Positions 53,242-62,287 are shown, numbered from the stretch's first letter. The stretch: 64,000 nucleotides of DNA from an uncultured Paludibaculum sp. (GCF_963665245.1 NZ_OY762269.1:3044501-3108500), one strand, 5' to 3'. Program-made: numbers and translations. The notes: generated from the sequence alone by a model not told the origin.

Positions 53242-55641
53242 ATGACTTACAGGCAAGCTGTATTGAGACACGCCGCGCGCCTCGCGGCTGGTTGCCTGCT
53301 GATGGGGCTGCTGCCCGCATTGGCGGATGTGCAGGTGATTCCACAAGTTGCCGACGGCGGAGGCTGGTCGACGACAATTGTGCTGTCCAACAAGACGTCG
53401 ACGGCGCAGAACGTCACATTGAGCTTCCATCGGGCTATCCCTGAAACCAACGGGACGACGGAACTTTGGACTCCGCCATTTATTGAGAGCGTTGCCCTGC
53501 CAACCATCAGCTTGGCTGCCGGTTCATCACTTTTCCTGCATACCCCCGGAACGGCTAATACGCTGTCCCAGGGCTGGGGGGAACTGAACGCCGCTGCCGG
53601 AGTCTCCGGCTACGCCATCTTTACAGCCCAGGGTCAGGATGCCACGGCGCCTGCGGTTTCGGCGGCCAGCCGCATCCTGGTCCCATTCGACAACACATCC
53701 GACCTGGTCACGGCGGTTGCCGTGGCGAATCCGAACGCCAGCGCGGAGACCATTCAGGTCAACATCAAGACATCGGATGGAGCCGTGAGCACAGGCGCCC
53801 TGCCGGAAATGCCAGCCCTGGGGCACAGGGCTTTTGTCCTGCCGGACCTGTTCCCGGCGACCAAGGGGAAGCGTGGGCTAGCCGAGTTCTACATAGCATC
53901 GGGTTCGTTCTCAATCATCGCTCTGCGATTCAATCCGACCTCTGCATTCACTTCGGCCCCGGTGTACTCCCAAACCGGCGCGTCCATCATCGGCGCAACG
54001 GTCACCAACGCGCCGGCCACCGCTCCGCGGACCCAGGTGATCCCGCAGGTGGCCGACGGTAGCAACTGGTCCACGACCATTGTCCTTACCAACACAACGA
54101 CCGCTAACCTGACCGGCGCCTTGACCTTCAGAACTTCGATCGCCGGTGGAGGGGGTTCGACGGCAGCTTGGAACCTGGCGTTCCTGGAGAACGCTTCGAC
54201 ATCCAGCTTCACCATCCCCGCCGGTTCCACGATGTTCCTGCAGACGCCCGGTACGGCGGAAGGTCTTTCGCAGGGCTATGCGGCATTAACCGCCGACGCG
54301 GGCGTGGAAGGCTACGCCATCTTCACGAGCCGCGCCGGGGGAAAAGCCCAGGACGGTACCGCGTCCGCGGTTTCTGGTTCCAGCCGTCTCCTGGTCCCGT
54401 TCGACAACGCGTCCGGCCTGGTCACGGCACTCGCCATCGTGAACCCGAACGACGGCGCCGAATCGGTCTCGGTCAACCTTCGCACCGCGGATGGGGCCAC
54501 CAGCGTCGGCGCTGGTATTAATCTACCCGCGCAAGGGCATATCGCAGTCGTCATGCCGGAGCTATTTCCAGGAACCGCCGGAAAACGCGGGCTGGCCGAG
54601 CTCTATGTCTCCTCGGGTACGATTGCATTCATCGCGCTGCGGTTCAGCGGAAGTGGAGCTTTCGCCTCAGCTCCGGCTTACTTCGAGAGCGGGACCCCGG
54701 TCATCTCTACCGGCGGCGGGGGTGGCGGCAATAGTGGGGGCAGCAGCGACATGAATCCCACTCCCGCCGAAATTGAGAGCTGGATTGCGCGAGGATACTA
54801 CACCTCAGGCGCGTTGACGCTGACCAGAGCCACCGCCTACGCAACGACAGACACCATCGGCGCGGGGGGCGTGACAGCGGTGACTGCCCTGACGAAGGCC
54901 GATTCGTTCTCTGCCCAGTTCAGCCGGTTCGGGGGCGCGGACCTCGGCAAGATCCTGCGCGGCGAACTGCCGCCGGGCTACCCCAACTTGAATCCGGCCG
55001 CTGGGAGTTGCGTCGTCTACACAATCAGCTCACAGACGAATCCGTATCCTAACATTACGTCGGTGGGCCTGGATGCCGGTCCACAAGTGACCTCCAGTGG
55101 TCCGAACGGCAACCAGGCGGCTCTACGGCAAACGCACCAAGTCAGCGGATTTACATACAACGCATCCAACGTTCCGAACACTTATCTCGCCGCTGGCCAG
55201 TACTCGCTGGCCGGCCCGGGCGGGGCCGATGTTGGGTCGTTTACCGGTACGTTGAACATCGTGCCCGACCTGGTGGTCACGAATAATCCGGATGACCTCA
55301 AGGTCATCAACCGGAGCAGCGGGGTCACGCTTCGGTGGACTGGAGGGGAATCCTCTACGTTCCTGACCATCACCGGTAGCAGCGTGGCCAGTCTGACGGA
55401 CGGCGCCGCCTTTGTGTGCATCCAGAACACGTCAGCGGGCCAGTTCACGGTGCCGTCAAGTGTGCTCGCGCAGTTGCCCGCCAGCGCCGTGATCGGGGCC
55501 GGAGGGTTCAACTTCGTCACGCGAGGCACCATCAGCGTCACCGCCGCCGGCAAGGGCGCGCGCTTCGCCTCGCCGTCGGGGTTGGATATCCTCACGGCAA
55601 ACAACTACTGGAGCTGGAGCTACACGCCGCAGTACCAATAG
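53242..55641 (+). CDS. Secreted protein with a ~220-residue internal duplication
   Basis: A 799-residue exported protein, signal peptide about 1-28 (ending LLPALA). Residues 31-248 and 265-488 are two copies of one unit: each starts VIPQVADG-W-TTIVL and continues LFLHTPGTA (or MFLQTPGTA), GYAIFT, SRLLVPFDN (or SRILVPFDN), LVTAVAVANPN (or LVTALAIVNPN) and GKRGLAEFY (or GKRGLAELY). A Gly/Ser linker (491-502) leads to a distinct C-terminal region of about 295 residues without a recognised fold. The unit is seen in acidobacterial surface proteins but I know no function. An excellent ribosome-binding site and a hairpin-rich leader precede it. Confidence 0.8.
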   Translation: MTYRQAVLRHAARLAAGCLLMGLLPALADVQVIPQVADGGGWSTTIVLSNKTSTAQNVTLSFHRAIPETNGTTELWTPPFIESVALPTISLAAGSSLFLHTPGTANTLSQGWGELNAAAGVSGYAIFTAQGQDATAPAVSAASRILVPFDNTSDLVTAVAVANPNASAETIQVNIKTSDGAVSTGALPEMPALGHRAFVLPDLFPATKGKRGLAEFYIASGSFSIIALRFNPTSAFTSAPVYSQTGASIIGATVTNAPATAPRTQVIPQVADGSNWSTTIVLTNTTTANLTGALTFRTSIAGGGGSTAAWNLAFLENASTSSFTIPAGSTMFLQTPGTAEGLSQGYAALTADAGVEGYAIFTSRAGGKAQDGTASAVSGSSRLLVPFDNASGLVTALAIVNPNDGAESVSVNLRTADGATSVGAGINLPAQGHIAVVMPELFPGTAGKRGLAELYVSSGTIAFIALRFSGSGAFASAPAYFESGTPVISTGGGGGGNSGGSSDMNPTPAEIESWIARGYYTSGALTLTRATAYATTDTIGAGGVTAVTALTKADSFSAQFSRFGGADLGKILRGELPPGYPNLNPAAGSCVVYTISSQTNPYPNITSVGLDAGPQVTSSGPNGNQAALRQTHQVSGFTYNASNVPNTYLAAGQYSLAGPGGADVGSFTGTLNIVPDLVVTNNPDDLKVINRSSGVTLRWTGGESSTFLTITGSSVASLTDGAAFVCIQNTSAGQFTVPSSVLAQLPASAVIGAGGFNFVTRGTISVTAAGKGARFASPSGLDILTANNYWSWSYTPQYQ

Positions 55642-55662
55642 CGCGGGCAACGCAGTGCCGCT

Positions 55663-55699
55663 GGAGACGGTGAATCGGCAGTGGAGGTTCGCCGTCTCC
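55663..55699 (+). terminator. Hairpin after the duplicated secreted protein
   Basis: A 12-bp stem with one G-U pair (ggagacggtgaa at 55663-55674 with ttcgccgtctcc at 55688-55699) and a 13-base loop, 22 bases after the stop codon. No strong T run follows, so terminator function is plausible but not certain. Confidence 0.5.
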
Positions 55700-55773
55700 G
55701 GAGGGGCACTATTTCCGCCGCCACATGGCGAAGCCCGCCGCGCGGCGCGCAGTGGGCCGTGTCAACATTTCTT

Positions 55774-55935
55774 TCCCGGGACAGGCTTCGAATGAGGTGT
55801 GTCTGTCAGGTTCTGCAAAAGCTCAAGGCATAACGAGGGGTTGGGGTTCCATTCCCGGGGCGGGCTTCGAACGAATTGTGTCTGTCAGGTTCTGCAAAAG
55901 CTCAAGGGATAACGAGGGGTTGGGGGTTCCATTCC
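55774..55935. repeat. Two tandem copies of a 79-bp repeat
   Basis: cttcgaa at 55786 recurs at 55865. Both copies carry gtctgtcaggttctgcaaaa, gctcaagg and taacgaggggttggggttcc with few differences. No gene is inside. The copies begin the repeat-rich, nearly gene-free stretch that runs to 57.6 kb. Confidence 0.88.
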
Positions 55936-56205
55936 CCCGGCCACCGGCCGGGGCCCGTCGCAATCCCAGCCATACTCGACAGACGAAACACGACGCTCCA
56001 TCCTGTGTCCGGCCCCACGCGGCGCGACTCAGGTCCCCCAAGGACTTCGGATGCACCAATCTACGTCTCGATCTCCGCCTTGTCAGGAGCCGGAGGGGAC
56101 TTTGACCGGCCCGGTCTTTGGTACCAGTCCGATTGAGAGCAAACCGTAGGCGTCCGCAGCTAACCGTCTGGACGAACCCCCGGATCCGAAGCGATCTTGA
56201 GCCTC

Positions 56206-56367
56206 ATGCGGCTGGACAGTGATGCCCCCGAACTTGACGAGACAACCGCGCGGAAGACGCGCCGCCGACAGGCGGTGGAGGAGAAACGTCGGATCTTCGA
56301 AGAGTTGCCCAAGCCACCGCCTCCCCAACCCGCCCGCCCGTTATGCCGAGTGGGGAGGCCTCGGTGA
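56206..56367 (+). CDS. Short highly charged ORF of unknown status
   Basis: A 53-codon frame starting MRLDSDAPELDETTARKTRRRQ-type sequence, with a basic helix (RRRQAVEEKRRIFEELPK) and a proline-rich end. Its composition looks more like a real protein than the surrounding repeat frames, but no ribosome-binding site is clear and the 3' end runs into repeat DNA. It could be the start of a truncated gene. Confidence 0.3.
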   Translation: MRLDSDAPELDETTARKTRRRQAVEEKRRIFEELPKPPPPQPARPLCRVGRPR

Positions 56368-56480
56368 TCCAAAAGCAGGAACGCCAGACGACATGGCCTT
56401 CGCCCGGGCCCTGGCCGCCTGCAGCGCCCGCCCCCATCCCAGTCCCGGCGAGCGCGGCCACGCCTTACCCGTCCACGCGG

Positions 56481-56990
56481 GAGTCCCGTATGGCCCTGCG
56501 GGCGCCAAAGTGGATGAAGCCGCGTTACGAACCCCAACCGTAAGGGAGGGATCTCCGCTCGCTGCGAACCGCGCACGTCAGTAAGCGGGTACCAGTTCCG
56601 GGAGCGTCTTCAATGGAGTCCCGCATGGCCCTGCGGGCCGCCAAAGTGGATGAAGCCGCATTACGAACCCCAACCGTAAGGGAGTCCCGCATGGCCCTGC
56701 GGGCCGCAAAAGTGGATGAAGCCGCGTTACGAACCCCAACCGTAAGGGAGGGGTCTCCGCTCGCTGCGAACCGCGCACGTCAGTAAGCGGGCACCAGTTC
56801 CGGGAGCGTCTTCAATGGAGTCCCGCATGGCCCTGCGGGCCGCAAAAGTGGATGAAGCCGCGTTACGAACCCCAACCGTAAGGGAGGGGTCTCCGCTCGC
56901 TGCGAACCGCGCACGTCAGTAAGCGGGTACCAGTTGCGCACGCGTCTTCAACGGAGCGGGCACCGGTTGCGAACGCGTCTTCAATGGAGA
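56481..56990. repeat. Tandem array of two alternating modules (66 and ~70 bp)
   Basis: Module A starts gagtcccgcatggccctgcg and ends accgtaaggg. Module B contains ctccgctcgctgcgaaccgc, gcacgtcagtaagcgg and gagcgtcttcaatgga. A begins at 56481, 56616, 56682 and 56818, giving the order A-B-A-A-B-A-B followed by two decayed B ends (cgcgtcttcaa at 56941 and 56975). Module A contains the palindrome ggccctgcgggcc. Reading frames inside are by-products of the repeats. Confidence 0.92.
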
Positions 56991-57184
56991 GCCCAAGCCC
57001 AGGCTGTTCTAGGCACGCAAAGTGGCCGAATCCCTCGATCCCCGGTTGCCCGGACCGTGGCTGTCCGTCCACCGCGCCGGCCCCGCGCCAGCCCCACAGC
57101 CTGCCTCGTCGACCCGCCCCCCATCCCAGTCCCGGAACGTGAGTGACGGGCTAAGCGCGGACCAGGCCGTCGTCTCGGACCAGC

Positions 57185-57251
57185 GCAAACACGGCTCCGA
57201 AGCCGCTCCCCAACAGGCGCCGCCAATGGCGTTCTTCTGCGTTCAAGCGTC
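57185..57251. repeat. Diverged dispersed repeat, copy 1 (mate at 62213)
   Basis: The plus strand shares gcaaac, gctc-gaagcc and cgttcttctgc-ttcaa with 62213-62279. On the minus strand both copies translate in the same frame to LNAEERH-RRLL--GF-AV, so they may be pieces of one decayed coding sequence. Confidence 0.65.
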
Positions 57252-57605
57252 ACGGTCCCAACCCACTCCGGAAGCGAGCGAGCAAGCTTGCCAGTACCCC
57301 AACACCACCCACCAAACGAATCGTCCGTGGGGTCTTCCTCCAGCATCGCGATCCGGTTCCACGCCGATCTTCTTCGCTACCGGGGCTCCCGGCGCCTGCC
57401 CCCTTCACTGCGGAGCGGATCCAGGCGTGTGCGTGTAGCTTCTGAGGCCTCACGCTGACTTGGCCTTGGACAACGATCAGACCAGTGGTGCCCGATAACG
57501 GCCTTCACTCTACCGTTTCCGCGCCCCGCATAGGTAGGAGGGATTCCAGCCAGGGATAGCGGCACCGGTCTCGCTATGGCGAAGCGGTCGATCTGTCATT
57601 TCCCC
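57252..57605. other. Gene-free stretch
   Basis: About 350 bases between the repeat region and the stop of the kinase gene. No convincing reading frame, hairpin terminator or RNA gene was seen. Confidence 0.5.
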
Positions 57606-59204
57606 TCATGGATTTATCACCGCGATGTTGTCCCCACTCAATATCAAGTCAACGCGCGCTAACAGCTCCCGCTGCGAGAACGGCTTCTGAACAAAGTGCG
57701 CACCACGATTGACCAACTGTTGAGTGTCGGTTAGTTCCTCCGGACAGCCGGAAATTAGCAGGAGCTTTAGGCTGGGGCGCGTCTTTGCTAGCGTCAGCGC
57801 CAGGGCCGGTCCGTCCATGACGGGCATGACCACGTCAGTGATGAGCAGGTCAATCGGCTCTTCGTACAGCTCGGCCTGCAGGACCCCTTCCGCGCCGTCG
57901 CGCGCCTCGATGACGTGATAACCTCGCTTCTCCAGGGAATTGTGTAGCAGAACTCTAATTCCGTCGTCGTCCTCCACCAGCAGGATCGTCCGCCGATTTT
58001 CGGATTGCTTCGCAACGGCTGGAGCCGGGGCCATTGGAGCATCTTCATCCAACCGAGGGAGAAGCAGTACAAACGCCACACCCACTTCACCCGCGCTCTC
58101 GACCGAGAGTTGCCCCTTTGCCGCGCTAATTACGTTTCGGATCGCAAACAAACCAAGGCCCGAAGGCCTGCCTTGGCCTGTTGCCCAGGTAGGCTCAAAG
58201 AGCCTCTCGGCCGGCACCCCCCTCAAACTAGGCCCTCCGTCCTTCACCGTCAGCTTGACGTAGTGCCTGAGATGCCGCGCCCTATTGTTTCCATCCATTG
58301 TCACGTTGGCCGTCGCCACCTCGATCTTGCCTCCGGTAGGCATGCGATCGCGGCAATAGCCGATGAGGTCCATTAACGCCTGTTCCGTCTGGGCCGAATC
58401 GACAGCCACCGAACCGAGATTCGTCTCCAACGACATCGTTAGTTCTATGTTGTGTGGTAGCGCACCCTTGAGCTTCTCCCTGACGCCTCCGAGCAGCGTG
58501 TTCAGATTGATCGTCTCGGGAAAGAGTACTGCTCGGCCGCTGAGAGAGAGCAATTGGCGCGTGATGGTACCGATCTTCTCGGCGGCTCGCCGGATCTCAG
58601 CCATGCCGGCCCCAAGTTGCGGCACGCCTGGGCATAGTTCTTCGATCGCCTCACTTTGCCCTATTATTTCGGTCAACAGACCGTTCAAGTCATGGGCGAC
58701 GGATCCCGCCAATTGTCCGATCGCGCGCATCTTCTGTTCTTCCCGTCGCTGAAGCTCATCCTGGTTCCGAGCGGTGACATCACGGAAGGTGACTACCGCA
58801 CCAGTGACGGATCCGCTGCCGCTGCAGACGCAGATCTCTCCCTCCACTTGTCTTGGCGTGCCAATGTGCGGCCTCAGGGTCAGATCTTTGCCCAGCGTGA
58901 CTGGCTCCTCGCTCACAATTGCGAGTGCCACAAGATCCCCATGGACCGAGCTTCCATCACTCTCTTCCAGTCGAAGGACATCGTGCAACTGCTGCCCTCC
59001 AGCCGCGGCACTCCCCATCCCGACCAGTTGTTCGGCCACCCGATTGAGGAACTCCACTCTCCCAAGTAAATCTGTGACGATTACGCCATCGCCCGCCGAC
59101 TGGAGCGTCGTTGCGAGCCGCGCCGTAGTCATTCCAGGTATGTGATCCTGTGAGCGAACGGACGCGTCCCGGCGATCCGCATCATCATGTTGCTTTCGCG
59201 TCAT
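57606..59204 (-). CDS. Soluble PAS-histidine kinase-receiver hybrid with degenerate ATP site
   Basis: A 532-residue protein without membrane segments. A PAS domain (about 27-145: LQSAGDGVIVTDLLGRVEFLN ... VTFRDVTARNQDE) is followed by a dimerisation helix with phosphoacceptor H171 in GSVAHDLNGLLTEI, a HATPase domain (about 265-385) and a receiver domain (405-525) with D457 in ITDVVMP, S485 and K507. In the HATPase domain the usual NLxxNARDAM N-box reads DLIGYCRDRM, so the metal-binding Asn is Tyr, and the DTGxGM box reads DGGPSL. The GLGLFAIR box is kept. Autokinase activity is therefore doubtful. The FeeM-like gene lies upstream on the same strand. Confidence 0.88.
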   Translation of the reverse strand: MTRKQHDDADRRDASVRSQDHIPGMTTARLATTLQSAGDGVIVTDLLGRVEFLNRVAEQLVGMGSAAAGGQQLHDVLRLEESDGSSVHGDLVALAIVSEEPVTLGKDLTLRPHIGTPRQVEGEICVCSGSGSVTGAVVTFRDVTARNQDELQRREEQKMRAIGQLAGSVAHDLNGLLTEIIGQSEAIEELCPGVPQLGAGMAEIRRAAEKIGTITRQLLSLSGRAVLFPETINLNTLLGGVREKLKGALPHNIELTMSLETNLGSVAVDSAQTEQALMDLIGYCRDRMPTGGKIEVATANVTMDGNNRARHLRHYVKLTVKDGGPSLRGVPAERLFEPTWATGQGRPSGLGLFAIRNVISAAKGQLSVESAGEVGVAFVLLLPRLDEDAPMAPAPAVAKQSENRRTILLVEDDDGIRVLLHNSLEKRGYHVIEARDGAEGVLQAELYEEPIDLLITDVVMPVMDGPALALTLAKTRPSLKLLLISGCPEELTDTQQLVNRGAHFVQKPFSQRELLARVDLILSGDNIAVINP

Positions 59205-59402
59205 GTAAGCATCCCTTTCTCATTTAGCCTCGAAGGCAGCACCCTGAACAACAGGCAACGTGAACGGGCACGCGCTGAAACTCCCGTCAAGATATGTCAG
59301 AACCCTGCTCAATACCAATCAGGCCGGCACCTGGCTGTCGATCTGTCCGCTCCCGAATGCACCAACGAATGACAGGGAGGATGGCGATATCGCCTGCTCC
59401 TC

Positions 59403-60158
59403 CTACACTCGACAAACGACCGGCACAAGTAGTAGATCCATTCGCAATTTGTCGACCATTGCGCGAAACTTCGCGCTCGGCGAACGGGAATCGAACCGGA
59501 CAACCTCCATCTCGCATCGATACGATGAGTCGTAGTACGGCGGCAACATTGTGTCCTCCCACATGAGGCTGCTGCCCCCAAGTCGGCGCAGGATCGATGC
59601 CGATCCATGCCGGACGGTCGCTGTGCTCAGGCCAAGACAACCGCCCAGCAATTCGCCAAAAGCATAGCTGCCCAGCGCAATGTGTAGGGCTTCAGTGGTA
59701 CAACGCAACTCTGGAAGCAGTGCCCAACCACCGGCTTCAATGAACAGGATGTTCTCGGCCTGGGCGCGCTGTAACTCAGCAGCTATCGACAGGCGAAGGG
59801 CTGATCCCCACTCGGAGCACTGAGCTTGCGCTGACTGCGCCACAGCCAGCGCCGAGAAGGCAATTGTCGGCTCAAACACTCGCAGGCGGGCGCACCCCAG
59901 CACCTTGTCGCCTTCGACACTGAGGAAGTGCCAGCTCTCTTCGTCGGAGTCGACGCAATGACGTCCGTCTCCAGTCAACTGCCAGGCCTCTATCGCGCCA
60001 TCCTCAAGGTACAAGCTCCCTCGCAAACGCTGCAGCTTGGCCAGCAGCCCGGCATATTCCGTCGAGTTCAGCGCTACCCGCGCGAAGGTTGTCGGCACAA
60101 GTACGGATGAGGGAGCCAGCAGGGCAAAAGTTCGAGACGCGCGAGATCCACTCACCAT
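59403..60158 (-). CDS. FeeM/GNAT-like acyltransferase-type protein
   Basis: A 251-residue protein resembling the acyl-homoserine-lactone-synthase-like N-acyl amino acid synthases (FeeM) and GNAT proteins seen in Acidobacteriota next to two-component genes. A GNAT-like core is suggested by SVEGDKVLGCARLRVFEPT (about 79-97) and the later LFIEAGGWALLPELR. The C-terminal motif PPYYDSSYRCEMEVVRFDSR (about 205-224) is characteristic of this group. It could make an acylated signal or lipid; no acyl carrier gene is near. It starts within the end of the small upstream frame at 60152-60298 and precedes the hybrid kinase by about 200 bases. Confidence 0.55.
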   Translation of the reverse strand: MVSGSRASRTFALLAPSSVLVPTTFARVALNSTEYAGLLAKLQRLRGSLYLEDGAIEAWQLTGDGRHCVDSDEESWHFLSVEGDKVLGCARLRVFEPTIAFSALAVAQSAQAQCSEWGSALRLSIAAELQRAQAENILFIEAGGWALLPELRCTTEALHIALGSYAFGELLGGCLGLSTATVRHGSASILRRLGGSSLMWEDTMLPPYYDSSYRCEMEVVRFDSRSPSAKFRAMVDKLRMDLLLVPVVCRV

Positions 60159-60298
60159 ACGGCAGTCCTCGAGGTTTCAACGCCGTCGGAGGCATCAGAG
60201 TCGTGATCGACATCGCCTTCTGGCGCCAGACGCCGGACCTTCCGGTTGAGGGCGATAGGACCAACAATCGTGATCCTCGTGGATTCCTCCTTCAGCAT
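60152..60298 (-). CDS. Small ORF overlapping the FeeM-like gene start
   Basis: A 48-codon frame, MLKEESTRITIVGPIALNRK at the start and SDASDGVETSRTAVW at the end. Its last seven bases overlap the start of the next gene, a coupling-like arrangement. No homologue is recognised, and no strong ribosome-binding site precedes it. It could equally be the true N-terminal region of the downstream protein after a frameshift. Confidence 0.35.
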   Translation of the reverse strand: MLKEESTRITIVGPIALNRKVRRLAPEGDVDHDSDASDGVETSRTAVW

Positions 60299-61355
60299 CG
60301 ATAGCCGCGAAGCGTCCCTCGGAGACGAGGGAAGGGAATATCTCTCCGCGCTAAGCCCCACATGCGAACGTGCCGGCGGCCCGTTCTGGCTCTGCGCGAA
60401 GGCGGATTCGAGCAAGGTTGGCAGCGCGGCGCGGGTCGGCAGAAACGATTCCTTTCGTTACTGTGGTTGAGACAAACCACGACCAGAGAGTATTTCTCTC
60501 CGGCTCCTAATCCGGTGTTGTCCGGAGCTCGATTCCGAAATATCGGTAAGCCCCGAGACAGTTCAAATCCGTACGCTGTCGTCATGATATACCATGCAGG
60601 AACGAACCCTGCCGCAATGTCCGGGCTCACCGGACATTCAAAAGCACCCTGGGTCCGGGATCCCGCCGCGACGCGTCCAGCGCAGCCCCGTCGGAATCCC
60701 AACGTCGCCCGCACGGGGCGTGGCTTGGTCCGGAGTCACCAGAACCTCTGGACGCCCAGGAAAGTACGGCGGTCCCCCGGGACCGCGCGGGAGCCCCGGC
60801 TCCCGCCCAAGCCGCGGCGGTGCCGGGCGGGCCACGCTCTACCCATCGTCCGCGATGAGTTCCGGCCGGCTATTCCTCGATCGGGTGGCTCGCCAGCATG
60901 GCCCGTCTCCGCTTCATCGGCCCGCCCACACGACCATGCACATTTGAAAAAGGGTCCTGACAGCCGGCTGAATAGTTCATCCCCGAGCCGATTCTCACAT
61001 CTCAGAGGATCGGAACTCTCACACAAATGTCCTCGATCACGAGAACAGAATTGCCAGTGGGCGGCGCCACCGTCCTAACGGCCCCTGTCTCGCTATCGTG
61101 CCTGTAGGTGGTGAAGTTAGCTGCCATGTCGGTTGCTGCGCCGACAAGAGCCCATCCGATAAGGGGAGCCCCCCCAATACCGTCTCAATCAAAACTCCAC
61201 AGCAGCGCGCAATCGAACCCGGGCAATTCATTGAATCTTCGAATCTGCTTCTGATGAGTAGAAAACAGAGCGCTTTGGCAAAACTCACCATCTCTGGTTC
61301 TCACGGTAGGCAAAACTGCGCGGCCAGGAATCAGCACTGTTGGCGCGCTGCGAAC
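60299..61355. other. Repeat-like gene-poor stretch
   Basis: Over a kilobase with no gene I trust. A long plus-strand frame at 60362-61078 has arginine/proline-rich low-complexity composition typical of non-coding GC-rich DNA. Small GC-rich hairpins such as gggagccccggctccc (60789-60804) occur. tRNA-like words (gttcaaatcc near 60570) do not fold into a tRNA. Confidence 0.5.
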
Positions 61356-61904
61356 TCACCGCTCTGATTCCCCATAATAGCGAGAAGTAAGATATGCATA
61401 CGTCCCTACGCTCGCTTGCCAAATCGCAAAACCAATAGACATTTGAACCGGATTATGACGGAGCCACGTTTCTACTGGACCAAACGGAAGTGCCGCCAGG
61501 CATCCTACAAAGGCTGCTCCCCATATGGATAATGGTCTATGCAGGTTCTGCCGCCAGATCCCAAACACAGCCGCAGCTCCTGCCCCACCAATCAAGCCGC
61601 CGGAGCATGCTGGCAAGTACACTCCCAGGATCATCGAAGCGCTTGCGAGAGTAGTTTCAACAGCGATTACGTATGCGGACAGCCAGACAAAGACACTGAG
61701 CACAATTGGCCACGGGGCAAACAAGTAGGTGGTAGGACGCAATATAATTAGTGATAGAATGGCAAATGGAAGAGGCACCATGTAGAATCGTGGGTCGCTG
61801 AATTCTCCCTGAATCTCAGATGTTAGCAGGTAGAGTCCGGAAATCGCGCCACAAATGGCGTACATGAAAGCGACGCAAATACTTCTGTTCAGCCAGTGAT
61901 GCAT
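61356..61904 (-). CDS. Small multi-pass membrane protein of unknown function
   Basis: A 182-residue protein from ATG 61904, which has GGAG eight bases upstream; an earlier start at 61925 is less likely. It has about six hydrophobic segments, for example ICVAFMYAICGAISGLYLL, FAILSLIILRPTTYL, IVLSVFVWLSAYVIAV, ILGVYLPACSGGLIGGAGAAAV and IWGAAFVGCLAALPFG. No known family is recognised. Codon use is less GC-rich than the core genes, which suggests transfer. It stands alone between repeat regions. Confidence 0.65.
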   Translation of the reverse strand: MHHWLNRSICVAFMYAICGAISGLYLLTSEIQGEFSDPRFYMVPLPFAILSLIILRPTTYLFAPWPIVLSVFVWLSAYVIAVETTLASASMILGVYLPACSGGLIGGAGAAAVFGIWRQNLHRPLSIWGAAFVGCLAALPFGPVETWLRHNPVQMSIGFAIWQASVGTYAYLTSRYYGESER

Positions 61905-62029
61905 GCTAGTCACTCCATCACGCATATGTCAATTTATGAAATCAAGAGGAAACGAGGAAACGGGACAGACCCATCCTGACTCGATTTTCGTTGCGATTTC
62001 GTCAGCCCAAAGGGCACTCTACCATCAGA

Positions 62030-62119
62030 ATGCCCCAAGCCGCTCGATGCGTTGCGCCCTGTGTGGCGCACCACATCACTCAACGCGGAACGGCCCGCCA
62101 ACTCGTCTTCCGGACACCC
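62030..62119 (+). pseudogene. REP-associated tyrosine transposase (RAYT) N-terminal remnant
   Basis: From ATG 62030 the frame encodes MPQAARCVAPCVAHHITQRG then TARQLVFRT. This is the typical start of RAYT/Y1 transposases (P-R-x-x-R-x-V-x-P-G-x-x-H-H-I-T-Q-R-G-x-x-R-Q-x-V-F). Homology ends after about 30 residues; the catalytic HxH and Tyr regions are absent. RAYTs mobilise REP-like palindromic repeats, which fits the repeat-rich setting. Confidence 0.65.
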
Positions 62120-62212
62120 ATCCCACCCCAATTCCCCACAATGAGCCCGCCGTGTGTGGACAATAAGCGGGGGACTGCCCGTCCCACCTCGGTGACCTGT
62201 CCAAGGATGAGT

Positions 62213-62279
62213 GCAAACCACCGCTCTGAAGCCTTCCATCAGGAGGCGTCGCCGGTGACGTTCTTCTGCATTCAAACGG
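62213..62279. repeat. Diverged dispersed repeat, copy 2
   Basis: Mate of 57185-57251. On the minus strand it reads LNAEERHRRRLLMEGFRAVV. It lies just beyond the RAYT remnant and just before the secreted protein gene. Confidence 0.65.
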
Positions 62280-62287
62280 CCCCGCCC

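Noticed and set aside
56481..56990. Possible CRISPR array
   Set aside because: Repeat units are 66-136 bp and directly abut each other; there are no unique spacers and no cas genes.
60520..60600. tRNA-like words (ctcctaatccg, gttcaaatcc)
   Set aside because: The acceptor and D arms cannot be formed around them, so they are chance matches.
60362..61078. A 238-codon plus-strand frame
   Set aside because: Composition is Arg/Pro/Ser-rich without any domain, ribosome-binding site or coding periodicity, and it lies in repeat-like DNA.
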